Assembly: GCA_937951875.1 (NCBI GenBank)
Contig: CALGAN010000002.1
Span: forward strand, 1 to 64,000
Length of the DNA stretch: 64,000 nucleotides
Direction: 5' to 3'
Source of the DNA: an uncultured Alkalilimnicola sp.
GTDB lineage: Bacteria; Pseudomonadota; Gammaproteobacteria; Nitrococcales; AK92
Of the stretch, positions 37,330-46,779 are shown piece after piece; positions within the stretch are counted from its first letter, which is position 1, and each line of letters opens with the position of its first letter. Under the pieces are notes generated by a model. The model saw only the letters and a program-made list of their open reading frames with translations, ran no database searches and was not told the origin of the DNA. A program made the translations under genes and the position numbers.

Positions 37330-38196
37330 ATGAGAGTCGAGCGAATCGCCGGCGCCGGCGGCGTCACCTTGGCCGCCGATGTGATCGGCGCGCCGCACGC
37401 GCCGGCCGTGGTGCTGCTGCATGGCGGTGGCCAAACCCGTTATTCGTGGGGGCGGCTGGCGCGGCGCCTGGGTCAGTTCGGTTACTACGTGCTGTCGCTG
37501 GATCTGCGCGGCCACGGCGATAGCGACTGGGCGCCGGACGGCGACTACCGCCTCGACGCCTTCGTCGCCGACCTGTACGCGGTGCTCGAGCGCCTGCCCT
37601 CGCCGCCGGTGCTGATCGGCGCCTCGCTCGGCGGCATCAGCGCCCTGCTGGCCGTGGGCGAGAGCGAACGTGAGCTCGCGCGCGGTCTGGTGCTGGTGGA
37701 CGTGGTGCCGCGCCTGGAACAGGAAGGGGTGCGCCGCATCCGCGACTTCATGACCGCCCATCTCGACGGCTTCGCCAGCTTGGAGGAGGCCGCCGCCGCG
37801 GTGGCCGCCTATCTGCCGCACCGGCCGCGGCCGCCCAGCGTCGACGGTCTGCGCAAGAACCTGCGCCAGCGCGCCGACGGCCGGTTCTACTGGCATTGGG
37901 ATCCGGCCTTCGTCATCGGCGAGCGGCGACCCGGCGCGGTGTCCCAGCTGGATCGGCTGCTGGAGGCCGCGCGGCGGGTGCGGGTGCCGACCCTGCTGGT
38001 GCGCGGCCAGGCCAGCGACGTGGTCAGCCAGGACGGCGTCGACGAGCTGCTCGCGCTCATGCCCAACGCCCGCGCCGTGGAGGTCGGCGGCGCCGGCCAC
38101 ATGGTCGCCGGCGACAAGAACGACGCCTTCAACGCCGCGGTCGAGGATTTCCTGCGCGAGTCGTTCGGTATCCCCGAGTTGAGCGTCGGCGCCTGA
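37330..38196 (+). CDS. alpha/beta-fold hydrolase
   Basis: A 288-residue hydrolase: oxyanion segment LLHGGGQTRYSWGRLARRL, LDLRGHGDSDW, nucleophile in IGASLGGISAL, acid in VRGQASDVVSQDG, His in GAGHMVAGDKNDAF. The wording resembles epoxide-hydrolase/haloperoxidase-like members often found near beta-oxidation genes. The ATG at 37330 follows GGAGG. The substrate cannot be told from sequence. Its stop lies 4 bases from the convergent MATE gene. Confidence 0.85.
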   Translation: MRVERIAGAGGVTLAADVIGAPHAPAVVLLHGGGQTRYSWGRLARRLGQFGYYVLSLDLRGHGDSDWAPDGDYRLDAFVADLYAVLERLPSPPVLIGASLGGISALLAVGESERELARGLVLVDVVPRLEQEGVRRIRDFMTAHLDGFASLEEAAAAVAAYLPHRPRPPSVDGLRKNLRQRADGRFYWHWDPAFVIGERRPGAVSQLDRLLEAARRVRVPTLLVRGQASDVVSQDGVDELLALMPNARAVEVGGAGHMVAGDKNDAFNAAVEDFLRESFGIPELSVGA

Positions 38197-38200
38197 GCGC

Positions 38201-39535
38201 TTAGCCGGCCCGCGCCGCCGAAGCCGACGCGCGCGGGGCGGACATGGCGTGGATCGCCAGCAGGTTGTTGAGGCCCACCACCGCGAAGGCGGCCGCCACC
38301 ACCCAGAAGAACACCGTGATGTCGGCGGGGAACTGCGTCGCGGCCCAGGTGCCGCCGATCAGCAGTACCGCCAGGCGGCCGGCGGCGCCGAGCATCACCG
38401 GCCAGGTCCGGCCGAACGCCTGGGCGGCGAAGAAGCCGGTCACGGCCATGCCGAAGAAGGCGTAGAACGGACCGGCGATGTGCAGGTAATGGGCCGCCGT
38501 GGCGTAGGTCTGCTCCGGTATCTCGAACAGGCCCAGCCACAGCTCCGGGAACAAGGCGGCGATGCTGCCCAGGACGCCCAGCAGCGCGCCGGAGCCGAGC
38601 ACGCCGGACAGCGCCAGGCGGCGCGCCAGCAGGTCGTTGCCGGCGCCGCGCGCCTGCCCGGCCAAGGCGATCAGCGCCATGCCGATGCTGAAGGCGAACG
38701 GCGCCAGCACGTACTCCAGACGCGCGCCCAGGCCGAAGCCGATCAGCGCGTCCTGCCCGTAGCGGTTGGCGGTGTGCACCGCCACCATCACCGCCACGTT
38801 GCTGAGCATGGTCGAGACGATGGCCGGCAGCGCCAGCCGCACCAGGGTCATGGCCCGCTCGCGCTGCAGACGCAGATCGGCGAGGCCGGCGAACAGCTGC
38901 AGCCGGTGGGCGGCGTAGATCAGCGGCAGCAATCCCGCCGTCTGCGCGAACAGATAACTCAGGGCGATGCCCTCGGCGCCGAACCCCTCGAAGCCGGCGA
39001 AGCCGCGCGCCAGCGGCCGGCACAGCAGCAGGTGCACCACCATCGCCAGCGCGAAGCCGCCGGCCGCCAGCCACATGCGGCCGGCGCCGCGCAGCGCGCC
39101 GCCGAAGGCACCGGTCAGCCAGATCATGACGGTGCCGGCGAGCATGATGCGGATGTAGCCGCCGGCCTGCTCCAGCACCACGCCGCGCCCGCCCAGCGCC
39201 CCTGCCAGCGCGAACGCGCCGGTCAGGCCGAGCAGGGCCAGGGCGGCGGCGATCAGCAGCGCGAAGGTCACGGCCTGACCCGTGGCGGCGCGGGCGGCGG
39301 CGCGGTTGCCGCCGCCCAGGGCGCGCGCCACCATGCCGGCGGCGGAGCCGCCGAAGGCGCCGTTGGAGGTCTGCATCAGCAGCATCTGCAGCGGCAGCAC
39401 CAGCGAGATCGCCGCCAGGGTATCGGTGCCGATCTCGCCGGCGACGATGGCGTCGATCGCGGCCATCGCCAGGCCGGTGACGAAGCTCACCAGATTGGGC
39501 AGGGACAAACGCAGGATGGCGGGCGCGATACGCAT
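38201..39535 (-). CDS. MATE-family efflux transporter
   Basis: A 444-residue protein with about 12 hydrophobic helices in two homologous halves, typical of MATE drug/Na+ or H+ antiporters. Examples are the N-terminal LRLSLPNLVSFVTGLAMAAID with the membrane Asp, and the second-half repeat LVRLALPAIVSTMLSNVAV. It is probably DinF/NorM-like; substrates are unknown. The ATG at 39535 gives the usual start before helix 1. Confidence 0.85.
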   Translation of the reverse strand: MRIAPAILRLSLPNLVSFVTGLAMAAIDAIVAGEIGTDTLAAISLVLPLQMLLMQTSNGAFGGSAAGMVARALGGGNRAAARAATGQAVTFALLIAAALALLGLTGAFALAGALGGRGVVLEQAGGYIRIMLAGTVMIWLTGAFGGALRGAGRMWLAAGGFALAMVVHLLLCRPLARGFAGFEGFGAEGIALSYLFAQTAGLLPLIYAAHRLQLFAGLADLRLQRERAMTLVRLALPAIVSTMLSNVAVMVAVHTANRYGQDALIGFGLGARLEYVLAPFAFSIGMALIALAGQARGAGNDLLARRLALSGVLGSGALLGVLGSIAALFPELWLGLFEIPEQTYATAAHYLHIAGPFYAFFGMAVTGFFAAQAFGRTWPVMLGAAGRLAVLLIGGTWAATQFPADITVFFWVVAAAFAVVGLNNLLAIHAMSAPRASASAARAG

Positions 39536-39617
39536 GGTGTGTCAGGTTCCGGAAATGGCGGCGGCGAGGACGCGACCGCGGGATGTCGTGAGCCCGAAGC
39601 GCACCGCCGGTTCACCC

Positions 39618-40166
39618 TCAGGGCGTGCCGTCGGTGGGCAGATCGAAGATCAGGCAGGTCGTGGAGCCGTGCGCGTAGAGCTTGCCGGCGGCATCGACAA
39701 TGCGTCCTTCGGCCGTGCCGACCCGCCCGCCGACGTGGACCACCCGGCCTTCGGCCCGCACCGGGCCGACCTCCGGCAGCAGGGCGCGGACGAAATTGAC
39801 CTTGAGCTCCAGCGTGGTGTAGCCGCGTCCTGGCGGCAGCATCGAGTGCACCGCGCAGCCCATGCACGAGTCCAGCAGGGTGGCGGCCCAGCCGCCGTGG
39901 ATGCTGCCGATGGGGTTGAAGAAGGCGGGCTGGGGCGTGCCCTGGAACACCACCCGGCCGGGCTCGACCTCGACCGGGAGGAAGTTCAGCGTCTCGCCGA
40001 TCGGCACCCGCGGCAGCTCGCCGCGCAAGATGGCCCGCAGGAAATCCGCGCCGCTATGGGCGGCCAGCTCGCTGCGCGGCGCGACGCCGGCTTCGACCAA
40101 CTTCGCCCGCAGCGCCCGTTCCTGCTCGCGCCATTGTTGAAGACGCTGCTCCGGGCTGAGTTCCAT
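39618..40166 (-). CDS. PaaI-family hotdog thioesterase
   Basis: A 182-residue acyl-CoA thioesterase of the hotdog fold. The signature FNPIGSIHGGWAATLLDSCMG contains the HGG loop and the catalytic acid of the central helix, and LKVNFVRAL starts the following strand. The ~50-residue N-terminal extension is helical. The ATG at 40166 is preceded by GGGAG; an ATG six codons earlier is possible. It is 176 bases downstream of, and probably unlinked to, the second thioesterase. Confidence 0.85.
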   Translation of the reverse strand: MELSPEQRLQQWREQERALRAKLVEAGVAPRSELAAHSGADFLRAILRGELPRVPIGETLNFLPVEVEPGRVVFQGTPQPAFFNPIGSIHGGWAATLLDSCMGCAVHSMLPPGRGYTTLELKVNFVRALLPEVGPVRAEGRVVHVGGRVGTAEGRIVDAAGKLYAHGSTTCLIFDLPTDGTP

Positions 40167-40341
40167 GGTGGCTCCCGCCGTCATGTCTCAAACGGCCGCG
40201 CCGCCGGCTTCGATGTGGAACTCGCTCCGCTCGCTCATGGGGAACCGCTCTCGCTCCTGGTCCAGTCTCTTCGGACTTTGAGAGCCAGTCTCGGTTCTGA
40301 AAAAGAACTTGTCAAGCTATCGATCGGCGCCGCGCCTGGCG

Positions 40342-41205
40342 TCAGGCCGGCCGCAGCGCCAGCGACTGCAGGCGCTCGCGCTCGGCGGCGGTGACCGGCC
40401 GCGGCCGGCCGCCGGCGCGGTCGAACACCACCATGGTGCTGCGCGCCACCGCCAGGGGTTGGCCGTCGCCGATCACCCGCGATTGCAGCACGAACGAGCT
40501 GTTGCCGATGCGCTCCACGCCCACGCTCACTTGGACCCGCTCGCGCACGGTGCGGTAGCGCAGGAACCGCACCTGCACCGAGGCCACCAGCAGGCCGATT
40601 TCGGGCGTGCGGATGATGTTCATGGCGCTGGCGCGCGATTGCTCGACGTAGCGGCACACGGCGGCGTCGCCGACCACCTTGTCCGGGTCGTGGTCGGCGT
40701 AGCGCGGCGTGATCTCGACGGTCAGCGGGTAGCCGTGCTCCGCCTCCGGTGCGGCGTCCGCTTGCGGACCGTCCTCGCTGGCCTCCTGCGCGGTCAGCGC
40801 CGCCCGCACGGCCTCCGGCAAGGGCACGCGCTCGCCTTGGCGCCAGGCGGCCATGACGCAGTCGTGCACGCCGACGCAAGCGCCGCCTTGGAACAAGCCG
40901 ACCGCCAGGCGGTAGCCGTGCTCGTTCACGCCCTGCAGGCGCATGCCGCTCTCGATCGGCTCCGGGAAGTGGCTGATGCGCAGATAGTCGGTGGTGGCGG
41001 TCAGCGGCCGCAGCAGCACGTCGTCGGAGAACAGCGCCTGCGGGCCGAGCACGTTCAGCAGGAAGCGCAGCCGCGCCTCGGCGTGCAGCTGGTAGACGGC
41101 GACGTTGTTGACGTGCCGCTCGGTGTCGAGGTCCACGTAGCGCGGCAGCAGCGGCTGCCGGAAGGGATAGGCGTCGGGCTGTTGGCGCCAGGTCTCGTTC
41201 TTCAT
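40342..41205 (-). CDS. double-hotdog acyl-CoA thioesterase
   Basis: A 287-residue protein with two 4HBT-type hotdog domains. The first is about residues 15-125 (LPRYVDLDTERHVNNVAVYQ) and the second about 155-270 (ITPRYADHDPDKVVGDAAVC, VRFLRYRTVRERVQVSVGV). A 30-residue Ala/Glu/Gly-rich linker separates them. The second domain looks like the active 4-hydroxybenzoyl-CoA-type unit. It is the last gene of the liv run, 15 bases after livF, suggesting that the imported substrate is handled as a CoA ester. Confidence 0.8.
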   Translation of the reverse strand: MKNETWRQQPDAYPFRQPLLPRYVDLDTERHVNNVAVYQLHAEARLRFLLNVLGPQALFSDDVLLRPLTATTDYLRISHFPEPIESGMRLQGVNEHGYRLAVGLFQGGACVGVHDCVMAAWRQGERVPLPEAVRAALTAQEASEDGPQADAAPEAEHGYPLTVEITPRYADHDPDKVVGDAAVCRYVEQSRASAMNIIRTPEIGLLVASVQVRFLRYRTVRERVQVSVGVERIGNSSFVLQSRVIGDGQPLAVARSTMVVFDRAGGRPRPVTAAERERLQSLALRPA

Positions 41206-41220
41206 TCAGCGGGTCCCGTT

Positions 41221-41970
41221 TCAGCGGTCGCCGGCGTTGCGGGCCAGGCCGAGGTAGGTTTCCACCACCCGGGGATTGGCGGCCAGCTCGGCGGCCGGAC
41301 CTTGCATGACCAGCGCGCCGGTCTCCAGCACGTAGCCGTAGTCGGCCACCTGCAGCGCGGCGCGGGCGTTCTGCTCGATCAGCAGGATGGCCACGCCGGT
41401 GCGGCGCAGCTCGCTGACGATGCGGAAAATCTCTTTCACGATCAGCGGCGCGAGCCCCAGGCTGGGCTCGTCCAGCATCAGCAGCTTCGGCTTGCTCATC
41501 AGCGCCCGGCCCAGCGCCAGCATCTGCCGCTCGCCGCCGGAGAGGGTGCCGGCCGCCTGCCCGGCGCGCTCCTTCAGGCGCGGGAAGAGGTCGTAGACCA
41601 CGTCGAGCTGATCGAGATAGCGGCGGTCGCCGGCGCGCTTGCGCGGGTAGGCGCCTAGCACCAGGTTGTCGGCCACGCTCATGCTGGCGAACAGTTCGCG
41701 GGTTTCCGGCACCAGGCACATGCCGGCCGCCACCCGCTGCTCCACGGGGAGCGGCGCGATGTCCTCGCCGAGATAGCGCAGCTCGCCCCGCACCGCGCCG
41801 GTGTTGGGCAGCGTGCCCATGATGGCGTTCAGGGTGGTGGACTTGCCGGCGCCGTTGGGGCCGATCACGGTGACGATGCTGCCGGCCTCGACCCGCAGCT
41901 CCACGCCGTGGACGGCCTCGACCTTGTCGTAGCTGACGTGCAGGTCGCGCACTTGAAGGATCGCTGCCAT
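41221..41970 (-). CDS. livF: branched-chain-amino-acid-type ABC transporter ATPase LivF
   Basis: A 249-residue ATPase. It begins ILQVRDLHVSYDKVEAVHG with Walker A VIGPNGAGKSTTLNAI, then a LivF-type MCLVPETRELF segment, signature GTLSGGERQML, Walker B LLMLDEPSLGLAP, and switch LLIEQNA. It pairs with the LivG domain of the neighbouring fusion. The start at 41970 was preferred over a long non-homologous upstream extension. 11 bases separate it from the fusion gene. Confidence 0.93.
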   Translation of the reverse strand: MAAILQVRDLHVSYDKVEAVHGVELRVEAGSIVTVIGPNGAGKSTTLNAIMGTLPNTGAVRGELRYLGEDIAPLPVEQRVAAGMCLVPETRELFASMSVADNLVLGAYPRKRAGDRRYLDQLDVVYDLFPRLKERAGQAAGTLSGGERQMLALGRALMSKPKLLMLDEPSLGLAPLIVKEIFRIVSELRRTGVAILLIEQNARAALQVADYGYVLETGALVMQGPAAELAANPRVVETYLGLARNAGDR

Positions 41971-41981
41971 GCCCCGCCTCC

Positions 41982-43760
41982 TCAGATGGCGTCGCCCAGG
42001 TAGGCTTCGAGCACGGCCGGGTTGCGCTGTACCTCGGCCGGGCTGCCCTCGGCGATCTTGCGGCCGAATTCCATCACCACCAGCCGGTCGGTGAGGTTCA
42101 TGACGAAGTCCATGTCGTGCTCGACGATGAGGATGCTCATGCCCTCGGCCTTGAGCTTGCGCAGCAGCTCGGCCAGCTCCAGCTTCTCCCGGTAGCGCAG
42201 GCCGGCGGCCGGCTCGTCGAGCAGCAGCAGCGCCGGGTCGCCGCACAGCGCGCGGGCGATCTCCAGCAGCCGCTGCTGGCCCAGCGCCAGGCTGGCGGCG
42301 GGCTGGTACAGGCAGTCGCCGAGGCCCACCCGGTGCAGCTGCTGCGCCGCCTCGTGCAGCAGCTTGGCCTCCTCGGCGCGGTTGAGGCGTAGCATGCTGG
42401 CCAGCACGCCGCCCTGGGGACGGTAGTCGCCGCGCAGGTGCGCGCCCAGCGCCACGTTCTCCAGCGCCGTCATCTCCGGCACCAGCTTCACGTGCTGGAA
42501 GGTGCGGCCGATGCCGCGGCGCACGATCTGCCGCGCCGACAGCCCGCTGATGGTCTCGCCGCGGTAGCGCACCGTGCCGGCGGTGGCCGCCTGCACGCCG
42601 GTGATCATGTTGAAGGTAGTGGATTTGCCGGCGCCGTTGGGGCCGATCAGGCCGACGATCTCGCCGGCGCGCAGCTGGAAGTCGATGTCGTCCACCGCGG
42701 TCAGGCCGCCGAACTCCTTGCGCAGCCCCTTGACCTCGAGCAGCGGCTCACCGGCCTTGGGCTTCTCGCGCCTGGGCAGGGCCGGCGCCTGCGCCGGCGC
42801 GTGCGCCGCCGGCGGCACCGGGAAGAAGCGCGCCAGCAGCGGCCACAGGCCGGTGCGGGCGTGCTGCAGCAGCAGCACCATCAGCACGCCGAACACGATC
42901 ATCTCGATGTTCACCTGCAGCTGCAGCAGGGCCGGCAGCTGGCCGCGCAGGAATTCCTTGGCCAGGCTGAACACCCCGGCGCCCAGCACCGCGCCCCAGA
43001 CGTGGCCGATGCCGCCGATCACCGCCATGAACAGGTACTCGATGCCGTAGTTCAGCCCGAACGACGAGGGGCTGACCGTACGCTGCAGATGGGCGTACAG
43101 CCAGCCGGCGGTGCAGGCCAGCACTGCGGCGAGCACGAACATCACCATCTTTAGCCAGACGGTGTTCACACCCATGGCCTCGGCCATGCCGGCGCGCTTG
43201 AGCGCGCGCATCGCCCGGCCCGGCCGCGAATCGAGCAGATTGCGCGCCGCCCACAACGCCAGCAGCACCAGCGCCCAGATCAGCCCGTACATGGCGCGGG
43301 CGTCGCCCAGGGAGACGCCGAACAGGGTCAGCGCCGGGATGCCGCTGAGGCCGTCGTGATAGCCGAGGAAGCCGAGGGTGCCGAACAGGTAGTACAGCGC
43401 CAGCGCCCAGGCGATGGTCGCCAGCGCCAGATAGTGGCCGGACATGCTCAGGGTGACGGCGCCGATGATCAGCGCGGCGACGATGGTGATGGCCAGCCCC
43501 ACCGCCAGTCCCAGCCAGGGCGACAGGCCCCAGGCGGTGCTGAGGTAGGCGGTGCTGTAGGCGCCGATGCCGACGAAAGCGGCCTGGCCGAACGAGGTGA
43601 GGCCGCCGATGCCGGTCAGCAGCACCAGGCCCAGCGCCACCAGGCTGGACAGGCCGATGTAGTTGAGCAGCGAGATCCAGTAGTCCGGCACCGGCAGCAG
43701 CGGCAGCAGCAGCACCAGCGCGACGAACGCGAACAACACCCGGCGGTCGACCGCGGCCAT
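41982..43760 (-). CDS. LivM-LivG fusion: ABC permease joined to ATPase
   Basis: A 592-residue fusion of two normally separate Liv subunits. Residues 1-~315 are the LivM permease, with about ten helices and the blocks LTGIGGLTSFGQAAFVGIGAY and MAVIGGIGHVWGAVLGAGVF. A Pro/Ala-rich linker (about 325-345) leads to the LivG ATPase: LEVKGLRKEFGGLTAVDDID, Walker A GPNGAGKSTTFNM, IGRTFQHVKLVPEMTALENV, LALGQQRLLEIARAL signature, LLLDEPAAGL, VEHDMDFVM. No stop interrupts the join. The imported substrate is unknown. Confidence 0.92.
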   Translation of the reverse strand: MAAVDRRVLFAFVALVLLLPLLPVPDYWISLLNYIGLSSLVALGLVLLTGIGGLTSFGQAAFVGIGAYSTAYLSTAWGLSPWLGLAVGLAITIVAALIIGAVTLSMSGHYLALATIAWALALYYLFGTLGFLGYHDGLSGIPALTLFGVSLGDARAMYGLIWALVLLALWAARNLLDSRPGRAMRALKRAGMAEAMGVNTVWLKMVMFVLAAVLACTAGWLYAHLQRTVSPSSFGLNYGIEYLFMAVIGGIGHVWGAVLGAGVFSLAKEFLRGQLPALLQLQVNIEMIVFGVLMVLLLQHARTGLWPLLARFFPVPPAAHAPAQAPALPRREKPKAGEPLLEVKGLRKEFGGLTAVDDIDFQLRAGEIVGLIGPNGAGKSTTFNMITGVQAATAGTVRYRGETISGLSARQIVRRGIGRTFQHVKLVPEMTALENVALGAHLRGDYRPQGGVLASMLRLNRAEEAKLLHEAAQQLHRVGLGDCLYQPAASLALGQQRLLEIARALCGDPALLLLDEPAAGLRYREKLELAELLRKLKAEGMSILIVEHDMDFVMNLTDRLVVMEFGRKIAEGSPAEVQRNPAVLEAYLGDAI

Positions 43761-43766
43761 GGCCGG

Positions 43767-44816
43767 CTACTCCTCTTCCTCGTCGTCGTGGTGCCGGCCG
43801 TGGCTGGCCAGCGAGCGCCACAGCAGCACTGGCAGCACCAGGGTGAAGACGATCACTTCTTTGTAGGAACTGGCCCAGAACGAGGCGAACGCCTCCAGCA
43901 GGCCTACCAGCAGCGCGCCGGCGGCCGCCAGCGGATAGCCGACCAGTCCGCCGATGATGGCGCCGATGAAGCCCTTGAGCGCGATCACGAAGCCGCCGTC
44001 GTAGGTCAGCGCGGTGAGCGGCGCGGCGAGCATGCCGCAGGCGGTGACGATGGCGGTGGCGAGGGTGAAGGTCAGGCGCCCGGCCTGGGCGCTGCCCACG
44101 CCGATCAGACGCGCGCCCAGGCGGTTGACTGCCACCGCGCGCAGCGCCTTGCCGGGTAGGGTGCGGCTGAAGAACAGATACAGCGCCAGCATCAGCAGCA
44201 GCGAGCTGGCCCAGATCGCCAGGCTCTGGCCGGACAACGGCACGCCGGCCAGGTCGAAGCTGGCGTCCCACAGCGGCGCCGCGCTCCAGCCTTCGGGACC
44301 GAACATCACCAGGCCCAGGCCGGTGAGAGCGAAGTGGGTGGCCACCGATACGATCAGCAGCACCAGCGTGCTGGCCTCGGCCATGGGCTGGAAGACGATG
44401 CGATAGAGCATCGGGCCCATGGGCACGATCAGCAGCGTGGTCAGCGCCATGTCCAGCGGCAGCGGCAGCGCGCGCGGCGCGGCCCAGCGCGTGATGAGCA
44501 GCAGCGCCAGCGGTAGGGCGAGGAACTTCACCGCCGCTAGCGCCAGCCGCCGCGGCGTGGTGCCGCGGCGCGCCTCCCAGAGCTCCAGGGCGAAGCAGGC
44601 CACGCCCATGGCCAGCAGCAGCGCGCCGGTGGCGGGCACCCGGTCGTGGCCGAGCAGTGCCAGGGTGACGCCGGCGTACACCATCAGCTCACCCAGCGGC
44701 ACCAGGATGATCCGAGTTACCGAGAACACCAGCACCAGGGCCAGCGCCAACAAGGCATAGATGGCGCCGCTGGTGAAACCGTCCACGGCCAGGAAGCCGG
44801 CGATCTGCCAGTCCAT
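43767..44816 (-). CDS. livH: branched-chain-amino-acid-type ABC permease LivH
   Basis: A 349-residue permease with about eight to nine helices. It starts in LivH fashion (LAVDGFTSGAIYALLALAL), followed by RIVFQPMAEASTLVLLIVSV and the coupling region KALRAVAVNRLGARLIGV. It ends with an Asp/Glu/His-rich tail (HGRHHDDEEEE). It is a little longer than usual (about 290-310) because of extra helices near residues 60-110. 6 bases separate it from the fusion gene. Confidence 0.9.
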   Translation of the reverse strand: MDWQIAGFLAVDGFTSGAIYALLALALVLVFSVTRIILVPLGELMVYAGVTLALLGHDRVPATGALLLAMGVACFALELWEARRGTTPRRLALAAVKFLALPLALLLITRWAAPRALPLPLDMALTTLLIVPMGPMLYRIVFQPMAEASTLVLLIVSVATHFALTGLGLVMFGPEGWSAAPLWDASFDLAGVPLSGQSLAIWASSLLLMLALYLFFSRTLPGKALRAVAVNRLGARLIGVGSAQAGRLTFTLATAIVTACGMLAAPLTALTYDGGFVIALKGFIGAIIGGLVGYPLAAAGALLVGLLEAFASFWASSYKEVIVFTLVLPVLLWRSLASHGRHHDDEEEE

Positions 44817-44870
44817 CGAAGCTCCTTCGGGAAGGCGCCGGTCAGCGCCGGCGCCTGGGGGACAGGTGCG

Positions 44871-46013
44871 TTAGTCGAGCACCTTCCAGCGGCCGTTCTC
44901 GACGGTGATCATCACCGCCGCGCGCTGATCGAAGCCGGCGTGCTGGGTCGGGCTCATGTTGATCACGCCGTGGGTGACGGCCAGCTCCTTGGTGTTCTCC
45001 AGAGCATCGCGCAGCGCCTGGCGGAACTCGGCGGTACCCGGCTTGGCACTCTGCCGGGCTTGCTGCACCGCCTTGTCGAGCAGCAGGTAGGCGTCGTAGG
45101 CGTAGCCGGCGAAGTTGTCGCGCGAGCCGGGGCCGTACTTGCCCTCGTACAGCTTCAGGAACGCCAGCGCCACCGGCTTGCTCGGGTGGTCGTCGGGCAG
45201 GCCCTCGGCCACCAGCACCGGGCCGGTGGGCAGGATCATGCCGTTGGCCTGGTCGCCGGCCAGGCGCAGCACGTCGTTGTTGGCCATGCCATGGTTCTGG
45301 TAGATCAGGCCCTTGAAGCCGCGCGCCTTGAGCTCGCGCATGGGCAGCACGCCGGGAGTGCCGGAGCCGCCGATGAACACCGCGTCCGGCTTGGCGGCGA
45401 GGATGCGCAGCACCTGGCCGGCCACCGACTGGTCGGTGCGCTCGTAGCGCTGCACCGACACCAGCTCGATGCCGTCACGCTTGGCGCGCGGCTCGATGTC
45501 GTGCAACCAGACGTCGCCGTAGCCGCCGGTGAAGCCGATGAAGGCCAGACGCTTGACGCCGCGCTTCTTCATGTCGGCGAACAGCTTGCTGTTCATCACG
45601 TCCACGGTCTGCGGCAGCGAGAACACCCAGGTCAGATGCTCCGGGCGCGGCGCGGCCAGCGACAGGCCGAGCTGCGGGGTCTTGGTCTCGACCGCGATGG
45701 CGGACAGCGCCAGTGAGGTCGGCACGGTGTTGGAGCCGATGATCACGTCCACGCCTTCGTCGACGAAGCGGCGACCGTTCTTGGCGGCGGTGGAGGCGTC
45801 GGTGGCGTCGTCCAGCACGATGTACTGCGCCGGCAGGCCGCCCAGAGTGTCGGGCAGGATGTCGATGACCTGCTTGGTCGGGATGCCGAGCGAGGCGGCC
45901 GGACCCGTGGCGCTGATCGACACGCCGACCTTGACGGTGTCCGCGGCCTGCGCGGTGGTGATGGCGAGCGCGGCCAGTCCGGCCAGCGCAAGTTTCCGAC
46001 AGTGCTGCAACAT
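44871..46013 (-). CDS. periplasmic substrate-binding protein of the Liv-type transporter
   Basis: A 380-residue LivJ/LivK-fold periplasmic binding protein. A signal peptide (LALAGLAALAITTAQA) is followed by DTVKVGVSISATGPAASLG, the classical start of type-I binding proteins, and DDATDASTAAKNGRRFVDE. The ligand is not evident. Proteins with this wording are often found with aromatic- or fatty-acid-degradation genes rather than true leucine uptake. It is first in the operon: binding protein, LivH, LivM-LivG, LivF, thioesterase. Confidence 0.9.
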   Translation of the reverse strand: MLQHCRKLALAGLAALAITTAQAADTVKVGVSISATGPAASLGIPTKQVIDILPDTLGGLPAQYIVLDDATDASTAAKNGRRFVDEGVDVIIGSNTVPTSLALSAIAVETKTPQLGLSLAAPRPEHLTWVFSLPQTVDVMNSKLFADMKKRGVKRLAFIGFTGGYGDVWLHDIEPRAKRDGIELVSVQRYERTDQSVAGQVLRILAAKPDAVFIGGSGTPGVLPMRELKARGFKGLIYQNHGMANNDVLRLAGDQANGMILPTGPVLVAEGLPDDHPSKPVALAFLKLYEGKYGPGSRDNFAGYAYDAYLLLDKAVQQARQSAKPGTAEFRQALRDALENTKELAVTHGVINMSPTQHAGFDQRAAVMITVENGRWKVLD

Positions 46014-46122
46014 GGACTCTCCCCAGGTGTGTGCTGCCTTCGATTGCGGCGGCTCGGCGTTCGCGCGAGCGGCCGTCGGTGTTGGCTGTTCCCTGCAGCG
46101 GAACCGCGCTGGCCCCGAATCC

Positions 46123-46166
46123 CGTCAGGGCCTTAACGGCGGGCCTGACGCCGCCGCTTGCGGCGG
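46123..46166. repeat. paired inverted repeats upstream of the liv operon
   Basis: CGTCAGG/CCTGACG (46123-46129 with 46144-46150) is followed directly by CCGCCG-CTTG-CGGCGG (46151-46166). The pair lies between the GNAT stop and the binding-protein start, so it may end the GNAT transcript or act in the liv leader. There is no clear U-tract. Confidence 0.4.
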
Positions 46167-46192
46167 CATGGTAGAAGCCGCTCCAAAGAGGG

Positions 46193-46651
46193 TCAAGGTT
46201 GCCGCGCTTGGCCCGGCGGGTCGCGCCGCAGCACCAGCAGCGGCTGCGGGCGGCCGTCGTCGTCGAACGGACGGCGGCGGACCAGCCGAAAGCCCATGCG
46301 GTAGTAGAAGGCCGGCGCGATCGGGTTGGCCTCGTATACCTCCACCGTCAGTCGGCCCTTGCGCGCCGCGGCGTGCTCGATCAGCGCCCGGCCGACGCCG
46401 CGGCCGTGCACGCACGGATCGACGAACAAACCACCGATGAAGGACTTCAGCAGGCCGATGAAGCCGAGCAGGCGCTCGTCCTCGTCCAGCGCCACCCAGT
46501 TCTCCGCGCGCGGCAGATAGACGCTGGCCACCAGCTTGCGCTGCTCGGCCAGCTCGGCCTCGGAGAAGAATGGATGACCGACCCGCGAGGCGCGCAGCCA
46601 GATGTCGAGAGCGGCACTGTGATCGTCAGGTATGTAGCGGCGGATGTGCAT
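46193..46651 (-). CDS. GNAT-family N-acetyltransferase
   Basis: A 152-residue acetyltransferase: MHIRRYIPDDHSAALDIWLR start, acetyl-CoA-binding FVDPCVHGRGVGRALIEHA (the R/Q-x-x-G-x-G/A loop), VEVYEANPIAPAFYYRMGF at the C-terminus. It is YjaB/PhnO-like; the substrate is unknown. It stands upstream of the liv operon on the same strand, with hairpins in between. Confidence 0.85.
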   Translation of the reverse strand: MHIRRYIPDDHSAALDIWLRASRVGHPFFSEAELAEQRKLVASVYLPRAENWVALDEDERLLGFIGLLKSFIGGLFVDPCVHGRGVGRALIEHAAARKGRLTVEVYEANPIAPAFYYRMGFRLVRRRPFDDDGRPQPLLVLRRDPPGQARQP

Positions 46652-46779
46652 GAAGCGGGCCTCGCGGTGGCGGCGCGCTTAGCTTGGCTGCGTTCTCCCC
46701 GCTGGGCAAGGGACGTGACGGCTCGGCGGCGAACGGTGTCGGGTCGTCGTTTAGCGGCGCTTCGCGGGTTTTTCAGCCC

